A stretch of DNA of 64,000 nt from NCBI GenBank assembly GCA_003260025.2, contig QFZU02000089.1:1-64000 (forward strand), in the 5' to 3' direction. A model generated the notes under the pieces. The model saw only the letters and a program-made list of their open reading frames with translations. It had not been told where the DNA came from and ran no database searches. Shown in pieces: positions 28,499 through 37,159 of the stretch. The first letter of the stretch is position 1. Every line of letters begins with the position of its first letter. The position numbers and the translations under genes were made by a program. Source of the stretch: Microbispora triticiradicis (GTDB lineage Bacteria; Actinomycetota; Actinomycetes; Streptosporangiales; Streptosporangiaceae).

Positions 28499-29368
28499 GT
28501 GACAATCAGCGCTGGTCAGGACGGTCCGCTCGCCGTCCTGACCACCCGCACGCGCCTCGAGGAACGCTTGATCTTCGAGGCCCTCGAACGGCGCGGCGTG
28601 CCGTACGAGCAGATCGACGAACGCCGGGTGATCGGCGACCTCGGCGCGCCCGTGGCGGGCCGCTACCGGGGCGTGCTCAACCGGAGCATGTCCCACACGC
28701 GCAGCCTGTACGCGGCGCGCCTGTTCGAGGCCGGGAACCTGCCGGTCTTCAACCCGAGCGCCGTGATCGAGACGTGCGGCGACAAGATCCTCACCTCGCT
28801 GGCGCTGGCCGGCGCCGGGATACCGACACCGGTGACGGTCGTCGCGCTGACTCCCGACGCCGCCCTGGAGGCCATCGAACGCGTCGGTTACCCGGCCGTG
28901 GTCAAACCGGCCGTCGGCTCGTGGGGCCGGCTGCTGGCCAAGGTCAACGACCGTGACGCGGCCGAGGCGCTGATCGAGCACAAGCAGTCGCTGCGCTCGC
29001 CGGTGCACTCGGTCTTCTACGTGCAGGAGTACATCGACAAGCCGGGCCGCGACCTCAGGGTGATCGTGCTCGGCGACGAGGTGGTGGCCGCGGTCTACCG
29101 CCGCTCCGGCCACTGGATCACCAACACCGCCCGCGGCGCGTCCACGGAGCGGTGCCCTCTCACCGACGACCTGGTGAAGCTCTCGCTGCGGGCGGCCCAG
29201 GCGGTCGGCGGCGGCATGCTCGCGGTGGACCTGATCGAGCGCGCGACCGGGGAACTGCTGGTCACCGAGGTGAACCACACCATGGAGTTCCACGGGCTCA
29301 TCCAGGCGACCGAGGTGGATCTGGCCGACCTCGTCGTCGGCCACGTCCTCGGAGCGCTGGCGCCATGA
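28499..29368 (+). CDS. lysX: ATP-grasp ligase loading the carrier protein, LysX-like
   Basis: The 289-residue RimK/LysX-family ligase would join the alpha-amino group of glutamate (or a homologue) to the carrier's C-terminal Glu using ATP. It shows AVVKPAVGSWGRLLAKVND, GRDLRVIVLGDEVVAA, WITNTARGAS and the metal/ATP-site VNHTMEFHG. In primary lysine synthesis the substrate is 2-aminoadipate; in the secondary pathways it is glutamate. I cannot tell which from visible residues. GTG 28499 follows the carrier gene by three bases, and the stop overlaps lysY. Confidence 0.93.
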   Translation: MTISAGQDGPLAVLTTRTRLEERLIFEALERRGVPYEQIDERRVIGDLGAPVAGRYRGVLNRSMSHTRSLYAARLFEAGNLPVFNPSAVIETCGDKILTSLALAGAGIPTPVTVVALTPDAALEAIERVGYPAVVKPAVGSWGRLLAKVNDRDAAEALIEHKQSLRSPVHSVFYVQEYIDKPGRDLRVIVLGDEVVAAVYRRSGHWITNTARGASTERCPLTDDLVKLSLRAAQAVGGGMLAVDLIERATGELLVTEVNHTMEFHGLIQATEVDLADLVVGHVLGALAP

Positions 29369-30387
29369 GGGCCGCCGTCGTCGGCGGCAGCGGCTACATC
29401 GGCGGTGAGATCGTCCGGCTGCTGCTGCGTCATCCGCACATCGAACTGGCACAGGTCACCTCGGAACGGCAGGCCGGGCGTCCCCTGCGGGTCTCCCACC
29501 CCAACCTGCGCGGCCAGACCGACCTGTGCTTCACCCGCGAGGAGGACCTGTCGCCCTGCGACGTCGTCTTCCTGGCGACCCCGCACGGCACGTCGATGCG
29601 CTCCGTCGAACGCTGGTCGGGGCTCGCGCCGACGGTCGTGGACCTCAGCGCGGACTTCCGGATCCACGACCCGGAGAGGCGGGCGCGCTTCTACCCCGGG
29701 CCGCCGCCCGACCCCGCCTGGCTGGCCCGCTTCCAGCCCGGCATCCCCGAGCTCAACCGGGACGGGCTGCGCGGCGCCACCCACATCGCGGTGGCCGGCT
29801 GCATGGCCAACGCGGCGATCCTCGCGCTGCACCCGCTGGCGGCCGAGGGGCTGATCGGCGGCCCGGTGGTCGTCGACGCCCGCACGGGATCCAGCGGCGG
29901 CGGGCGGACGCCCGACGAGGGCAGCCACCATCCCGAGCGCAGCGGCGCGATGCGGATGGCCAAACCCCACGGGCACCGTCACACCGCGGAGATCGAGCAG
30001 GCGTGCGGGATCACGGCGCACATGTCGGTGACCGCCGTCGAGGCGGTGCGCGGGGTGCAGGTCGCCTGCCACGTCACCCCCTCCCGTACGGTCACCGAAC
30101 GGGAACTGTGGGCCGTCTACCGCAAGGCGTACGGCGAGGAGCCGTTCGTCCGTGTGATCAGGGAACGCTCGGCGCTGCACCGCATGCCGGAACCGAAGAT
30201 CCTGGCCGGCAGCAACTTCTGCGACATCGGGCTGGCCCTCGCCCCCGGCGGCGACCACCTGGTGGTCGTGGCCGCACTGGACAACCTGGTGAAGGGAGGT
30301 GCCGGAAATGCCGTCCAGTGCCTCAACATCGCCGCTGACTGGGAGGAGACCGCGGGACTCGACTTCGTCGGACTCCACCCGATCTGA
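29365..30387 (+). CDS. lysY: Carrier-bound acyl-phosphate reductase, LysY/ArgC-like
   Basis: The 340-residue NADPH-dependent reductase turns the carrier-bound gamma- (or delta-) acyl phosphate into the semialdehyde. The nucleotide loop VGGSGYIGGEIVRLL is at the N-terminus, the catalytic Cys146 is in VAGCMANAAILAL, and the conserved His is in PHGHRHTAEIE. The C-terminal NLVKGGAGNAVQ is an ArgC family mark. It overlaps lysX by ATGA. The semialdehyde would be the acceptor of the transketolase. Confidence 0.93.
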   Translation: MRAAVVGGSGYIGGEIVRLLLRHPHIELAQVTSERQAGRPLRVSHPNLRGQTDLCFTREEDLSPCDVVFLATPHGTSMRSVERWSGLAPTVVDLSADFRIHDPERRARFYPGPPPDPAWLARFQPGIPELNRDGLRGATHIAVAGCMANAAILALHPLAAEGLIGGPVVVDARTGSSGGGRTPDEGSHHPERSGAMRMAKPHGHRHTAEIEQACGITAHMSVTAVEAVRGVQVACHVTPSRTVTERELWAVYRKAYGEEPFVRVIRERSALHRMPEPKILAGSNFCDIGLALAPGGDHLVVVAALDNLVKGGAGNAVQCLNIAADWEETAGLDFVGLHPI

Positions 30388-30394
30388 ACGGTAC

Positions 30395-31225
30395 GTGATC
30401 AAGGTCGGCGGGTCGCTCGGCGCGGACATGTCCCGGGCGTGCGCCGACATCCGCGCGCTGGTGGACCGCGGCGACAGCGTGGTCGTGGTCCACGGCGGCG
30501 GCGCCGAGGCCGACCGGCTCGCGGACGAGCTCGGCCGCCCGAGGCGGTACCTGACCGCGCCCGGCGGGCGCCGCAGCCGGTACACCGACGCGGCGGCGCT
30601 CGACGTGCTCGTCCTCGGCATGCTCGGCCGCCTGAAGCCCCCGCTGGTGACCGAGCTGCTCCGGCTCGGCGTCCGGGCGGTGGGCCTGTCGGGAGCCGAC
30701 GGCGGGATGGTCACCGCCCGGCGGACGCCTCCGGCGAACGTCGTCGTGGACGGCGTCCGGCGGGTGGTCCGCGACGACCTGTCAGGGCGGATCTCGGCGG
30801 TGGACGCCCACCTGCCGCGGACCCTGCTCGCGGCGGGGTACGTGCCGGTGATCTCGCCGCCCGCGTACGACCCGGAGTCCGAGGCCGGGTCCGGCGGGTC
30901 CGGGCTGCTCAACGTGGACGCCGACCGGTTCGCCGCGCATCTCGCGGTCGCGCTGGAGGCCGACTGGCTCATCATCCTGTCCAACGTGCCGGGGCTCCTG
31001 CGGGACGCCGGCGACCCCGCCAGCCTGGTGGCCGAGATCCCGTGCGAGGACCTCGCCGAGTACCTCGACCTGGCCGGCGGGCGCATGAAGGTCAAACTGC
31101 GGACCGCGGGCGAGGCGTGCCTGGCGGGCGTGCCGCATGTCGTCCTCGGCGACGGACGCGGTCCCTCGCCGGTGCTCGCCGCACGGGCCGGAGCAGGAAC
31201 CACCCTCGTCAAAGGAGCGCGATGA
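30395..31225 (+). CDS. lysZ: Carrier-bound amino-acid kinase, LysZ/ArgB-like
   Basis: The 276-residue amino-acid kinase phosphorylates the side-chain carboxylate of the carrier-bound amino acid. It has YVIKVGGSLG at the start, VVVVHGGGAEADRL, LLNVDADRFAAHLA and the C-terminal GGRMKVKLRTAGEA lysine motif. GTG 30395, seven bases after the lysY stop, gives the usual family length. ATG 30308 has a fine GGGAGG in front, but that sequence encodes the conserved LVKGG of LysY, so I treat it as coincidence. The stop overlaps lysK. Confidence 0.92.
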   Translation: MIKVGGSLGADMSRACADIRALVDRGDSVVVVHGGGAEADRLADELGRPRRYLTAPGGRRSRYTDAAALDVLVLGMLGRLKPPLVTELLRLGVRAVGLSGADGGMVTARRTPPANVVVDGVRRVVRDDLSGRISAVDAHLPRTLLAAGYVPVISPPAYDPESEAGSGGSGLLNVDADRFAAHLAVALEADWLIILSNVPGLLRDAGDPASLVAEIPCEDLAEYLDLAGGRMKVKLRTAGEACLAGVPHVVLGDGRGPSPVLAARAGAGTTLVKGAR

Positions 31226-32298
31226 CCAGCAGCGTGACCGGCGGTACGACGAGCAGGGCCGAGACCCTGCTGCGCCGGATGGTGGAGGTGCCGTCGCCGA
31301 CGGGTGAGGAGGCCGAACTGGCCGCCCTGCTCGCGCGCGAACTGCCCGATTGGGGATTCCGCAGTCACATCGACGAGGTGGGAAACGTGATCGGCAGGCG
31401 GGGCGACCCCGACGCGCCTATGATCATGTTGATGGGTCACATGGACACCGTGCCCGGCGACATCCCGGTCCGGCAGGAGGGCTCCCTCCTGTACGGGCGG
31501 GGCACCGTGGACGCCAAGGGGCCGCTCGCCACGATGATCGCGGCCGCCGCCGCGGCGGACCTGCGCGGCATGCAGGTGGTGGTGGCGGGGGTCGTCGAGG
31601 AGGAGACCTTCGGCAAGGGCGCGCAGCACCTCGCCGAGACCTTCCGGCCGGACGTGGCCGTCGTCGGCGAGCCCAACGGCTGGGCCGGCGTCGGCATCGG
31701 CTACAAGGGCCGTGTCATGATGCGCTACGACGTCAGCCGGCCGGCGGTGCACACGGCCAGCCCGGAGGAGAAGGCCACCGAGGCCGCGGCCCTCTTCTGG
31801 GACCGGGTCCGGTCCTACTGCGACTCCTACTGCGAGGTGGTGGGGGCGGGCGACCGGGCCTTCGACCGTCCCATCCCCACACTGAACGACATCACCGGCA
31901 CGATCGAGCAGGCGCTGATGACCGTGTCCGTACGCACCCCGCCGGGGTTCGACCTGGCGGCCTTCGAGCGCTTCGTCACCGACGCCGCGAGGGACGGGAC
32001 GCTGTACGTCGACGACCGCACACCGCCGGTGCGGGTGGACCCCGGGGGGCCCGCCGTACGGGCGCTGTGCGCCGGCATCCGGCGCCGGGGGGAGCGGCCG
32101 AAGCTCAAGCTGAAGACCGGGACCGCCGACCTGAACATCGTGGAGCCCCGCTGGCAGGTGCCCATGGCGGTCTACGGTCCCGGTGACTCCAGCCTCGACC
32201 ACACCGATCGGGAGCACATCGACATGATCGAGTACGGCAGGGCCGTGGAGGTCCTGCGTGAGGCGCTCGGGATCCTCGCCCAGGCGGAGTGGCGTTGA
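31222..32298 (+). CDS. lysK: Carrier-releasing peptidase, LysK/ArgE-like (M20)
   Basis: The 358-residue metallopeptidase of family M20 hydrolyses the amide to the carrier's C-terminal Glu and frees the finished amino acid. Metal ligands and base are visible in [11 protein letters not shown] (His73), [29 protein letters not shown] and [11 protein letters not shown]. Overlap with lysZ is ATGA, with AAAGGAG upstream. It completes the set needed to load, activate, reduce, extend, aminate and release one unusual amino acid. Confidence 0.92.
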   Translation: MTSSVTGGTTSRAETLLRRMVEVPSPTGEEAELAALLARELPDWGFRSHIDEVGNVIGRRGDPDAPMIMLMGHMDTVPGDIPVRQEGSLLYGRGTVDAKGPLATMIAAAAAADLRGMQVVVAGVVEEETFGKGAQHLAETFRPDVAVVGEPNGWAGVGIGYKGRVMMRYDVSRPAVHTASPEEKATEAAALFWDRVRSYCDSYCEVVGAGDRAFDRPIPTLNDITGTIEQALMTVSVRTPPGFDLAAFERFVTDAARDGTLYVDDRTPPVRVDPGGPAVRALCAGIRRRGERPKLKLKTGTADLNIVEPRWQVPMAVYGPGDSSLDHTDREHIDMIEYGRAVEVLREALGILAQAEWR

Positions 32299-32705
32299 CG
32301 GCGGAGGTTCCCGGCGAGATCGTGGCCCGCCTCCGGGAGGCCTGCCTGCGTCTGCCCGAGGCGTACGAGGAGCAGGCGTGGGTGGGCACGCGGTGGCGGG
32401 TGGGCAGGAAGACCTTCGCCCACGTGCTCGTGGTCCAGGACGGCCGGCCTCCCGCGTACGCGCGGGCGGCCGGCACGTCCGGGCCGGCGGTCGTGCTGAC
32501 GTTCCGGTCGTCCGGGGAGGAACTGGCCGCCCTGGGCGGCCTCGGCCATCCGTTCTTCCGGCCGCCCTGGTTCCGCGACATCGTCGGCATGGTCGTCGAG
32601 GAGGACGTGGACTGGTCCGAGGTGGCGGAGCTGCTCGCCGAGAGCTATCGCCACCTGGCGCCCAGGAGGCTGGCCGAACAACTGGACCCGCCGCCGGAGC
32701 GCTGA
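32295..32705 (+). CDS. MmcQ/YjbR-family small protein
   Basis: The 136-residue protein belongs to the MmcQ/YjbR (DUF419-like) group by its ACLRLPEAYEEQAWVGTRWRVGRKTFAHV start and the VDWSEVAELLAESYRHLAPRRL end. The fold is a CyaY-like alpha/beta domain; function is not established. The start is uncertain: TTG 32295 overlaps the lysK stop (TTGA) with CGGAG five bases before, while GTG 32289 would sit on the ribosome site. It ends the carrier operon and is probably a passenger or a small accessory. Confidence 0.7.
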   Translation: MTAEVPGEIVARLREACLRLPEAYEEQAWVGTRWRVGRKTFAHVLVVQDGRPPAYARAAGTSGPAVVLTFRSSGEELAALGGLGHPFFRPPWFRDIVGMVVEEDVDWSEVAELLAESYRHLAPRRLAEQLDPPPER

Positions 32706-32709
32706 ACCT

Positions 32710-32747
32710 CCCCGGCCCCGGCGGCTCGGCCGCCCTGGGGGCCGGGG
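32710..32747. terminator. Bidirectional hairpin between convergent operons
   Basis: A perfect 10-bp arm ccccggcccc (32710-32719) pairs with 32738-32747, enclosing a second stem ggcggc/gccgcc. It lies between the ends of the carrier operon (+) and the SARP gene (-). There is no U-run, as is common in high-GC actinomycetes. Confidence 0.65.
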
Positions 32748-32786
32748 TCGTCGTCGCCCGTACCGTCGTCGCCGGCCGTGGCATCG

Positions 32787-34850
32787 TCACACGCTCGTGG
32801 CGACGAGCGGCTCGCGGAGTTCGGCGAGGTTGGGCCGCTCCTGGGCGAGCCACACGTCGGCGTACTGGGCGATGTCGCGGATGATGGTCCGGCCGATGCG
32901 CAGCACCGAGGCCGGCGCGGGACGCGACAGCCCGTTGCGGGGTGAGCGGAGGGCCACCCGCGCGTGCTCCTCCAGCCACAGGAACACGTCGAGGAGCCGG
33001 TCACGGGCCTTGGCGCGGGTCGTCGCGTCGAGCTCCGCGGTCGCGATCGCACGGGCCCGGATCCGCACCAGCGAATGGAACTCGTAGCGGGAACCGCCCA
33101 GGCCGTCCTCGCTCACCACGTCGAGCATCTGGTGGTCGACCAGGACGTCGAGCAGCCGCTGCGCCTCGTCCTCCGACAGGTCGGCGACCGCGGCCGCCGC
33201 CCAGGCCGACACGTGCGACAGGTTCATGACGCTCAGCAGCAGCCACAGCGTGCGGGCCACGTCGGGCAGCCGCTCCGCCGAGGCGACGAGCCGCGCGCCG
33301 GTGTCCAGGGAACCGTAGGTCAGCTCGGTGATCCTGCGGTCCTCGTCCGACAGGCGGTCGACGAACCGGTCGAGCCGGTAGGCCGGGCGGGCGTTGAGGC
33401 GGGCGCCGGCGGCGCGGATCGCCAGCGGCAGGTGCCCGCAACGCTCCACGACCAGCCGGGCGCTCTCCGGCTCCTGGGCGACGCGCTCCGCCCCCACGAG
33501 CTGGGCGAGCAGTTGCACGCCCTCGGCGGTGGTGAGCCCTTCGACGCGGCGCATCGCGACACCGGGCGCCTGGATCATGCTGGGCTGGCTCGTGCACAGC
33601 ACCACGCTCCCCCGGTCACCGGGCAGCAGCGGCTCGATCTGCTCGTAGTCCGCCACGTCGTCCAGCAGGATGAGCAGGCGGCGCCCGGCGCTGACGCTGC
33701 GGAACAGCGTCGCGCGGCCGGACAGGTCCGGCGGGACGCTCCGCTGCGGCACCCCCAGCGCGTGCAGGAACTCGGCGAGCACGTCGGCCGGCTGCCGGGG
33801 TTCGGTGCTGCCGCGCAGGTTGGCGTGGATCTGCCCGTCCGGGTAGTGGTCGCGCACCTTGTGTGCCGCGTGGACGGCCAGCGCCGTCTTGCCCACGCCG
33901 CCGCGGCCCACCAGGGCGATGACCCGCGGCCGGTCGGCCCGGTCGTGGTTGAGCTCCCGGCACAGCCAGTCGACCTGGTCGAGCCTGCCGGTGAAGTCGC
34001 CGACGCCGGCGGGCAGCTGCGCGGGGATCTTCGCCGCGTGCCGGGCACGCTGCGGGAACGGCGAGGGGACGGGGTGCCCGGAGATGATCCGGCGGTGCAG
34101 GTCCTGCAGGCGCGCGCAGGGATCGAGGCCGAGGTTGTTGACCAGCGCGGTCCGGCCGGCGCGGTACACCGCCAGCGCGTCGGCGCGCCGGTCGGACAGG
34201 TACAGCGCCGTCATGAGCTTGGCGCGCAGATGCTCGCGCAGCGGGTGCTCCTCCACGAGCAGCCTGAGCTCACCCACCAGTTCGCGGTGCCTGCCCATGG
34301 CGAGTTCGAGGTCGAGGCACTCCTCCAGCACCGACAGCCTTCGCTCGGCCCAGTAGGTGGCGACCGCCTCGATCACCGCGCTGTCGAGTTCCGCGAGCGG
34401 CTGGCCGCGGAACAGCGACAGGGCCGCGCGGTACTCCTCCGCCGCACCGCCGAGATCACCGTCCTCCACCCTGCTCCGACCACGGGCCACGGCCCGCTCG
34501 AACAGCCACGCGTCCAGGCCCGACTCGCCGAGGCGCAGCCGGTATCCCCCCTGGGTGGTCTCGATGATGTTCGCGGGCGCGCCGGCCGCCTCGAAAACCG
34601 AACGCAGCCGCCACACACAGGTCTGGATCTGCTTGTCCGCCGTGATCGGCGAAGCGTCCCCCCAGACCGCGTCGATGATTCTCCCCACCGACACGATCTT
34701 GTTTGCCTCGGTCGCCAGAAGCGCGAGAACGGTCAGCTGCCTGTTCTTGGCAAGCTTGACGACCGTATTTCCCACACTCACCTGAAAAGGGCCCAGTATT
34801 CGAAAGAATACTTCGCCCTCATCTGTCTCGGTATTACACTCGGGTCCCAT
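32787..34850 (-). CDS. SARP-family transcriptional activator with NB-ARC ATPase domain
   Basis: The 687-residue regulator has an OmpR-type winged-helix DNA-binding domain (about 15-95, LTVLALLATEANKIVSVGRI, QIQTCVWRLR, GGYRL), a bacterial transcriptional activation domain (about 100-250, ending RTALVNNLGLDPCARLQDLH) and an NB-ARC ATPase (Walker A GRGGVGKT, 315-322; LLILLDDVADYEQIEPLLPG). No TPR tail is seen, so it is shorter than AfsR. SARPs bind 11-bp-phased direct repeats just upstream of -10 boxes. Such sites lie before eight units here, including its own operon. It overlaps the chorismate mutase gene by 17 bp. It is the likely pathway activator. Confidence 0.93.
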   Translation of the reverse strand: MGPECNTETDEGEVFFRILGPFQVSVGNTVVKLAKNRQLTVLALLATEANKIVSVGRIIDAVWGDASPITADKQIQTCVWRLRSVFEAAGAPANIIETTQGGYRLRLGESGLDAWLFERAVARGRSRVEDGDLGGAAEEYRAALSLFRGQPLAELDSAVIEAVATYWAERRLSVLEECLDLELAMGRHRELVGELRLLVEEHPLREHLRAKLMTALYLSDRRADALAVYRAGRTALVNNLGLDPCARLQDLHRRIISGHPVPSPFPQRARHAAKIPAQLPAGVGDFTGRLDQVDWLCRELNHDRADRPRVIALVGRGGVGKTALAVHAAHKVRDHYPDGQIHANLRGSTEPRQPADVLAEFLHALGVPQRSVPPDLSGRATLFRSVSAGRRLLILLDDVADYEQIEPLLPGDRGSVVLCTSQPSMIQAPGVAMRRVEGLTTAEGVQLLAQLVGAERVAQEPESARLVVERCGHLPLAIRAAGARLNARPAYRLDRFVDRLSDEDRRITELTYGSLDTGARLVASAERLPDVARTLWLLLSVMNLSHVSAWAAAAVADLSEDEAQRLLDVLVDHQMLDVVSEDGLGGSRYEFHSLVRIRARAIATAELDATTRAKARDRLLDVFLWLEEHARVALRSPRNGLSRPAPASVLRIGRTIIRDIAQYADVWLAQERPNLAELREPLVATSV

Positions 34851-35181
34851 CGGCTACGCCTCCAGCTCCGCCTGCCCGGGTATGTTCAGAGGTGTGGGGT
34901 CCGATCGACGTTCCCATGATTCCGGCCTCCAGCCGGCAGGCCTCGTTGATGAGGAGAACGGCCACCTGGACCAGAAGGTCCGGTGACACGCCCAGCTCCC
35001 GCGCCCGGCCGGCGTAGGCTTCACGAACTGCGGTGACGCGGTCCGGCTGCATCATGGAAATTCCCTCGGCCAACTTCACGTGAGCCACCTGAGCACACAG
35101 CCCGAGACGTTCGGCGATAATTTCCGCCAATTTCCGGTCGAGGCTGTCTATTTGCGCTCTGAGTACGTTGAGTTTCGCCAC
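34834..35181 (-). CDS. Chorismate mutase (AroQ type), PapB/PchB-like
   Basis: The 115-residue helical protein has the AroQ pattern LNVLRAQIDSLDRKLAEIIAERLGL, a catalytic Lys in QVAHVKLAEG and PDRVTAVREAY, with hydrophobic helix 3. The PDRV stretch, where E. coli AroQ has Arg-Glu, is nearer to PchB/PapB-type secondary enzymes. It would make prephenate, or 4-amino-4-deoxyprephenate, for the TyrA-like enzyme at 16 kb. GTG 35181 has AAGGGA eight bases upstream. It is co-transcribed with the SARP gene, so aromatic precursor supply and activation of the cluster are linked. The last 25 residues are Gly/Thr-rich and not conserved. Confidence 0.87.
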   Translation of the reverse strand: MAKLNVLRAQIDSLDRKLAEIIAERLGLCAQVAHVKLAEGISMMQPDRVTAVREAYAGRARELGVSPDLLVQVAVLLINEACRLEAGIMGTSIGPHTSEHTRAGGAGGVADGTRV

Positions 35182-35246
35182 GGGAAACGTCCCTTCGAAC
35201 CAACGGATGCGCCGGCGGCGCACCAGGATGAGGCGCGCACTCGGCA

Positions 35247-35279
35247 AAGTTAGGTGTCGGATCTCTTAGGGCGGTATCA
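35247..35279 (-). promoter_or_regulatory. SARP-type promoter of the chorismate mutase-SARP operon
   Basis: On the minus strand TGATAC (35279-35274) and TAAGAG (35268-35263) are 11 bp apart. Ten bases later comes TAACTT (35252-35247). The geometry equals that of the other cluster promoters, with weaker hexamers. Suggests autoregulation. Confidence 0.5.
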
Positions 35280-35794
35280 CGGTGTTCCCCCCTTAGTCCT
35301 GGTGTGCGGCAACTTCCCGGTATGTGGAGGATCGTCCGGGAGGCCTGGGGGGTCGTCAACGGATATCCTCAAAATCCGTCATGTCTGTGGTAAGGCAGAT
35401 TTCTCAAGATTATCGCCATTTCAGCCAACTTTGGGGCCCACCGCACACAGTGACCAGGGACTGTCTCCGCCAGGCCCTCCGCCGACCGGCCGGCACCGGA
35501 CCGCGGGCCACGCCGCCGCCCCGCTCCCACCGCCGCGGGCCGTACGGAACACACCGGGGTGACCGTGCCACACGCGCACACCCGCCCGGCGTCCGCCCGT
35601 GGTGGCCCGGCCACACTCCGGACGAGTGACCGGAGCGAGAAGATCTCGGGCCTGGAGCCGCGAAAAGGGCGCGGGGTGACGGCGTCACCACCGCGGACGG
35701 CCACATGAGGGCGAGCGCATCTAGGCGCGCGCCGCGCCCGCGGCCGATGGTGGAGGCGACACGTCCGCCCGCCATTCGCCCGGGGTGACCCACC
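35280..35794. other. Intergenic region, no gene seen
   Basis: This is the 515 bp between the SARP operon promoter and the transposase-like gene. Its left half (35320-35460) is less GC-rich than the surroundings. I see no supported coding frame, RNA gene or insertion-sequence ends. GGGGTG at 35781-35786 serves as the ribosome site of the next gene. Confidence 0.5.
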
Positions 35795-37159
35795 ATGCGC
35801 GACACGCGCAGCGCAGATCCGGACCGCATCCTGCCCGACGAGATCCTGCCCGCCGAGCTCTGCGCGGCGCTCTTCGCGCCTCTTCGCCGCCGCGACCAGC
35901 GCAGCAGGGGAATGGACTACCTGTACGGACTTCTCACCGCGACCGGACGAAAGTCGATCAGGAACATCGCCGGCGTGATCGGCGGCCCGGCCACCGAGCA
36001 GAGCCTGCACCACTTCGTCTGCGACTCGACCTGGGACTGGATGCCGGTGCGGCAGGCGCTGGCCGAATACGTGATCGGTGTCGCCCCGCCACAGGCCTGG
36101 GTCGTGCGGCCGGTGCTCATCCCCAAGGCGGGCGAGCACTCGGTGGGCGTGGACCGGCGTTTCTTCCCCGGTCTCGGCCAGGTGGGCACGGCCCAGCTGG
36201 CCATGGGCGTGTGGCTGGCGTCCGAGCAGCTGTGCAGCCCGGTGAACTGGAGACTGCACCTGCCGGAGGCGTGGCTGGACGACAAGCGGCGGCGCAGCCG
36301 GGCCGCCATTCCCGAGGGCGCCGCCGCCGACACGCCGTCCGGCTGCGCGGTGAACGCCTTCCTGGACCTGTCGGCGTGGGACCTGCCCGTGCGGCCGGTC
36401 GTGCTCGACGCGCGGGAGCTCGACGTCCACGTTCTCGCGCGGGGGCTCGGCGACGCCGGCGTCCCGCTGCTCGCCAGGATCGACGGCGATCAGCAGCTCT
36501 GCCTTCCCGGCCGGGCGCGTGCCCTCTCCGCCCGGCAGATCATGTCGGCGGCGCGGCACACCCGGCGCCGCGTCGAGATGCCGGACACCGACCCCGGGCG
36601 GCACACCCGCCTGGTGGCCACGGCCTCCGTCGTGGCGCCGCACCGCCACGACGGAGGCACCGCCCCCCATGTTCCGAATCCGGGGGCCTCGAATGCCGGG
36701 GCCCTGAATTCGGGGGCCTTACCGGCCGGGGCCGTACAGTCGGGGGTTGTACGGCCCCGCGCCGCGCGGCCGGGTGGAGTTCCGGTGAGCAGGGCCGGCG
36801 GGACCGCCGACACGGGCGGCCACGACCGGGAGCTGCTCCTCCTGGGGATCTCCGGAATCGGCGAGGCACGGCCGGGCGAGCTGTGGCTCACCAACCTGAA
36901 CACGCCGGATCTCACCACGCTGGTCAGGCTGACCCGGCTGCTTCGGCTCGTCGACGAGGACTTCGCCGACGTATCCGACGACGTGGGGATGAGGGACTTC
37001 ACCGGCCGGTCGTTCTCCGGATGGCACCGCCACACCACGCTGGCCTCGGCCGCCTGCGCCGTCTCGGTCCTCACCGAGCGGGACAGGACCGCGGCGCGCG
37101 GCTCACCCGCCTTCCCTCCCGGTGCCGGGTGTGATGGAACCACCGAGCAGGTGGCGTAG
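35795..37159 (+). CDS. Decayed IS701-like transposase, probably domesticated
   Basis: The 454-residue protein follows the IS701 family plan: SIRNIAGVIGGPATEQSLHHFV near the start, HSVGVDRRFFPGLGQVGTAQ, SPVNWRLHLPEAW and a C-terminal FSGWHRHTTLASAA. The catalytic DDE acids are not recognisable: the DDTGFPK-like motif reads RPVLIPK, and the region holding the final Glu reads DDVGMRDFTGRSF. An inserted repeat stretch (GASNAGALNSGALPAGAV) splits it at about 293-318. No inverted repeats are seen at its ends. It overlaps the PucR gene tail to tail by 57 bp. Similar transposase-like proteins occur beside regulators in other clusters; a regulatory role is inference. Confidence 0.7.
   Translation: MRDTRSADPDRILPDEILPAELCAALFAPLRRRDQRSRGMDYLYGLLTATGRKSIRNIAGVIGGPATEQSLHHFVCDSTWDWMPVRQALAEYVIGVAPPQAWVVRPVLIPKAGEHSVGVDRRFFPGLGQVGTAQLAMGVWLASEQLCSPVNWRLHLPEAWLDDKRRRSRAAIPEGAAADTPSGCAVNAFLDLSAWDLPVRPVVLDARELDVHVLARGLGDAGVPLLARIDGDQQLCLPGRARALSARQIMSAARHTRRRVEMPDTDPGRHTRLVATASVVAPHRHDGGTAPHVPNPGASNAGALNSGALPAGAVQSGVVRPRAARPGGVPVSRAGGTADTGGHDRELLLLGISGIGEARPGELWLTNLNTPDLTTLVRLTRLLRLVDEDFADVSDDVGMRDFTGRSFSGWHRHTTLASAACAVSVLTERDRTAARGSPAFPPGAGCDGTTEQVA

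Noticed and set aside
30308-30394. Upstream ATG start for the LysZ-like kinase with a strong ribosome site
   Set aside because: The GGGAGG is part of the conserved LVKGG codons of the upstream reductase, the overlap would be 80 bp, and the added residues are Ser/Thr-rich and unlike family N-termini.
25106-32298. House-keeping lysine or arginine biosynthesis operon
   Set aside because: The split transketolase and DegT aminotransferase in the same overlapping operon and the cluster-type promoter point to the secondary carrier pathway; a primary role cannot be fully excluded without the rest of the genome.
35795-37159. Active insertion sequence
   Set aside because: No intact catalytic acids, no terminal inverted repeats and no target-site duplication could be seen around the gene.
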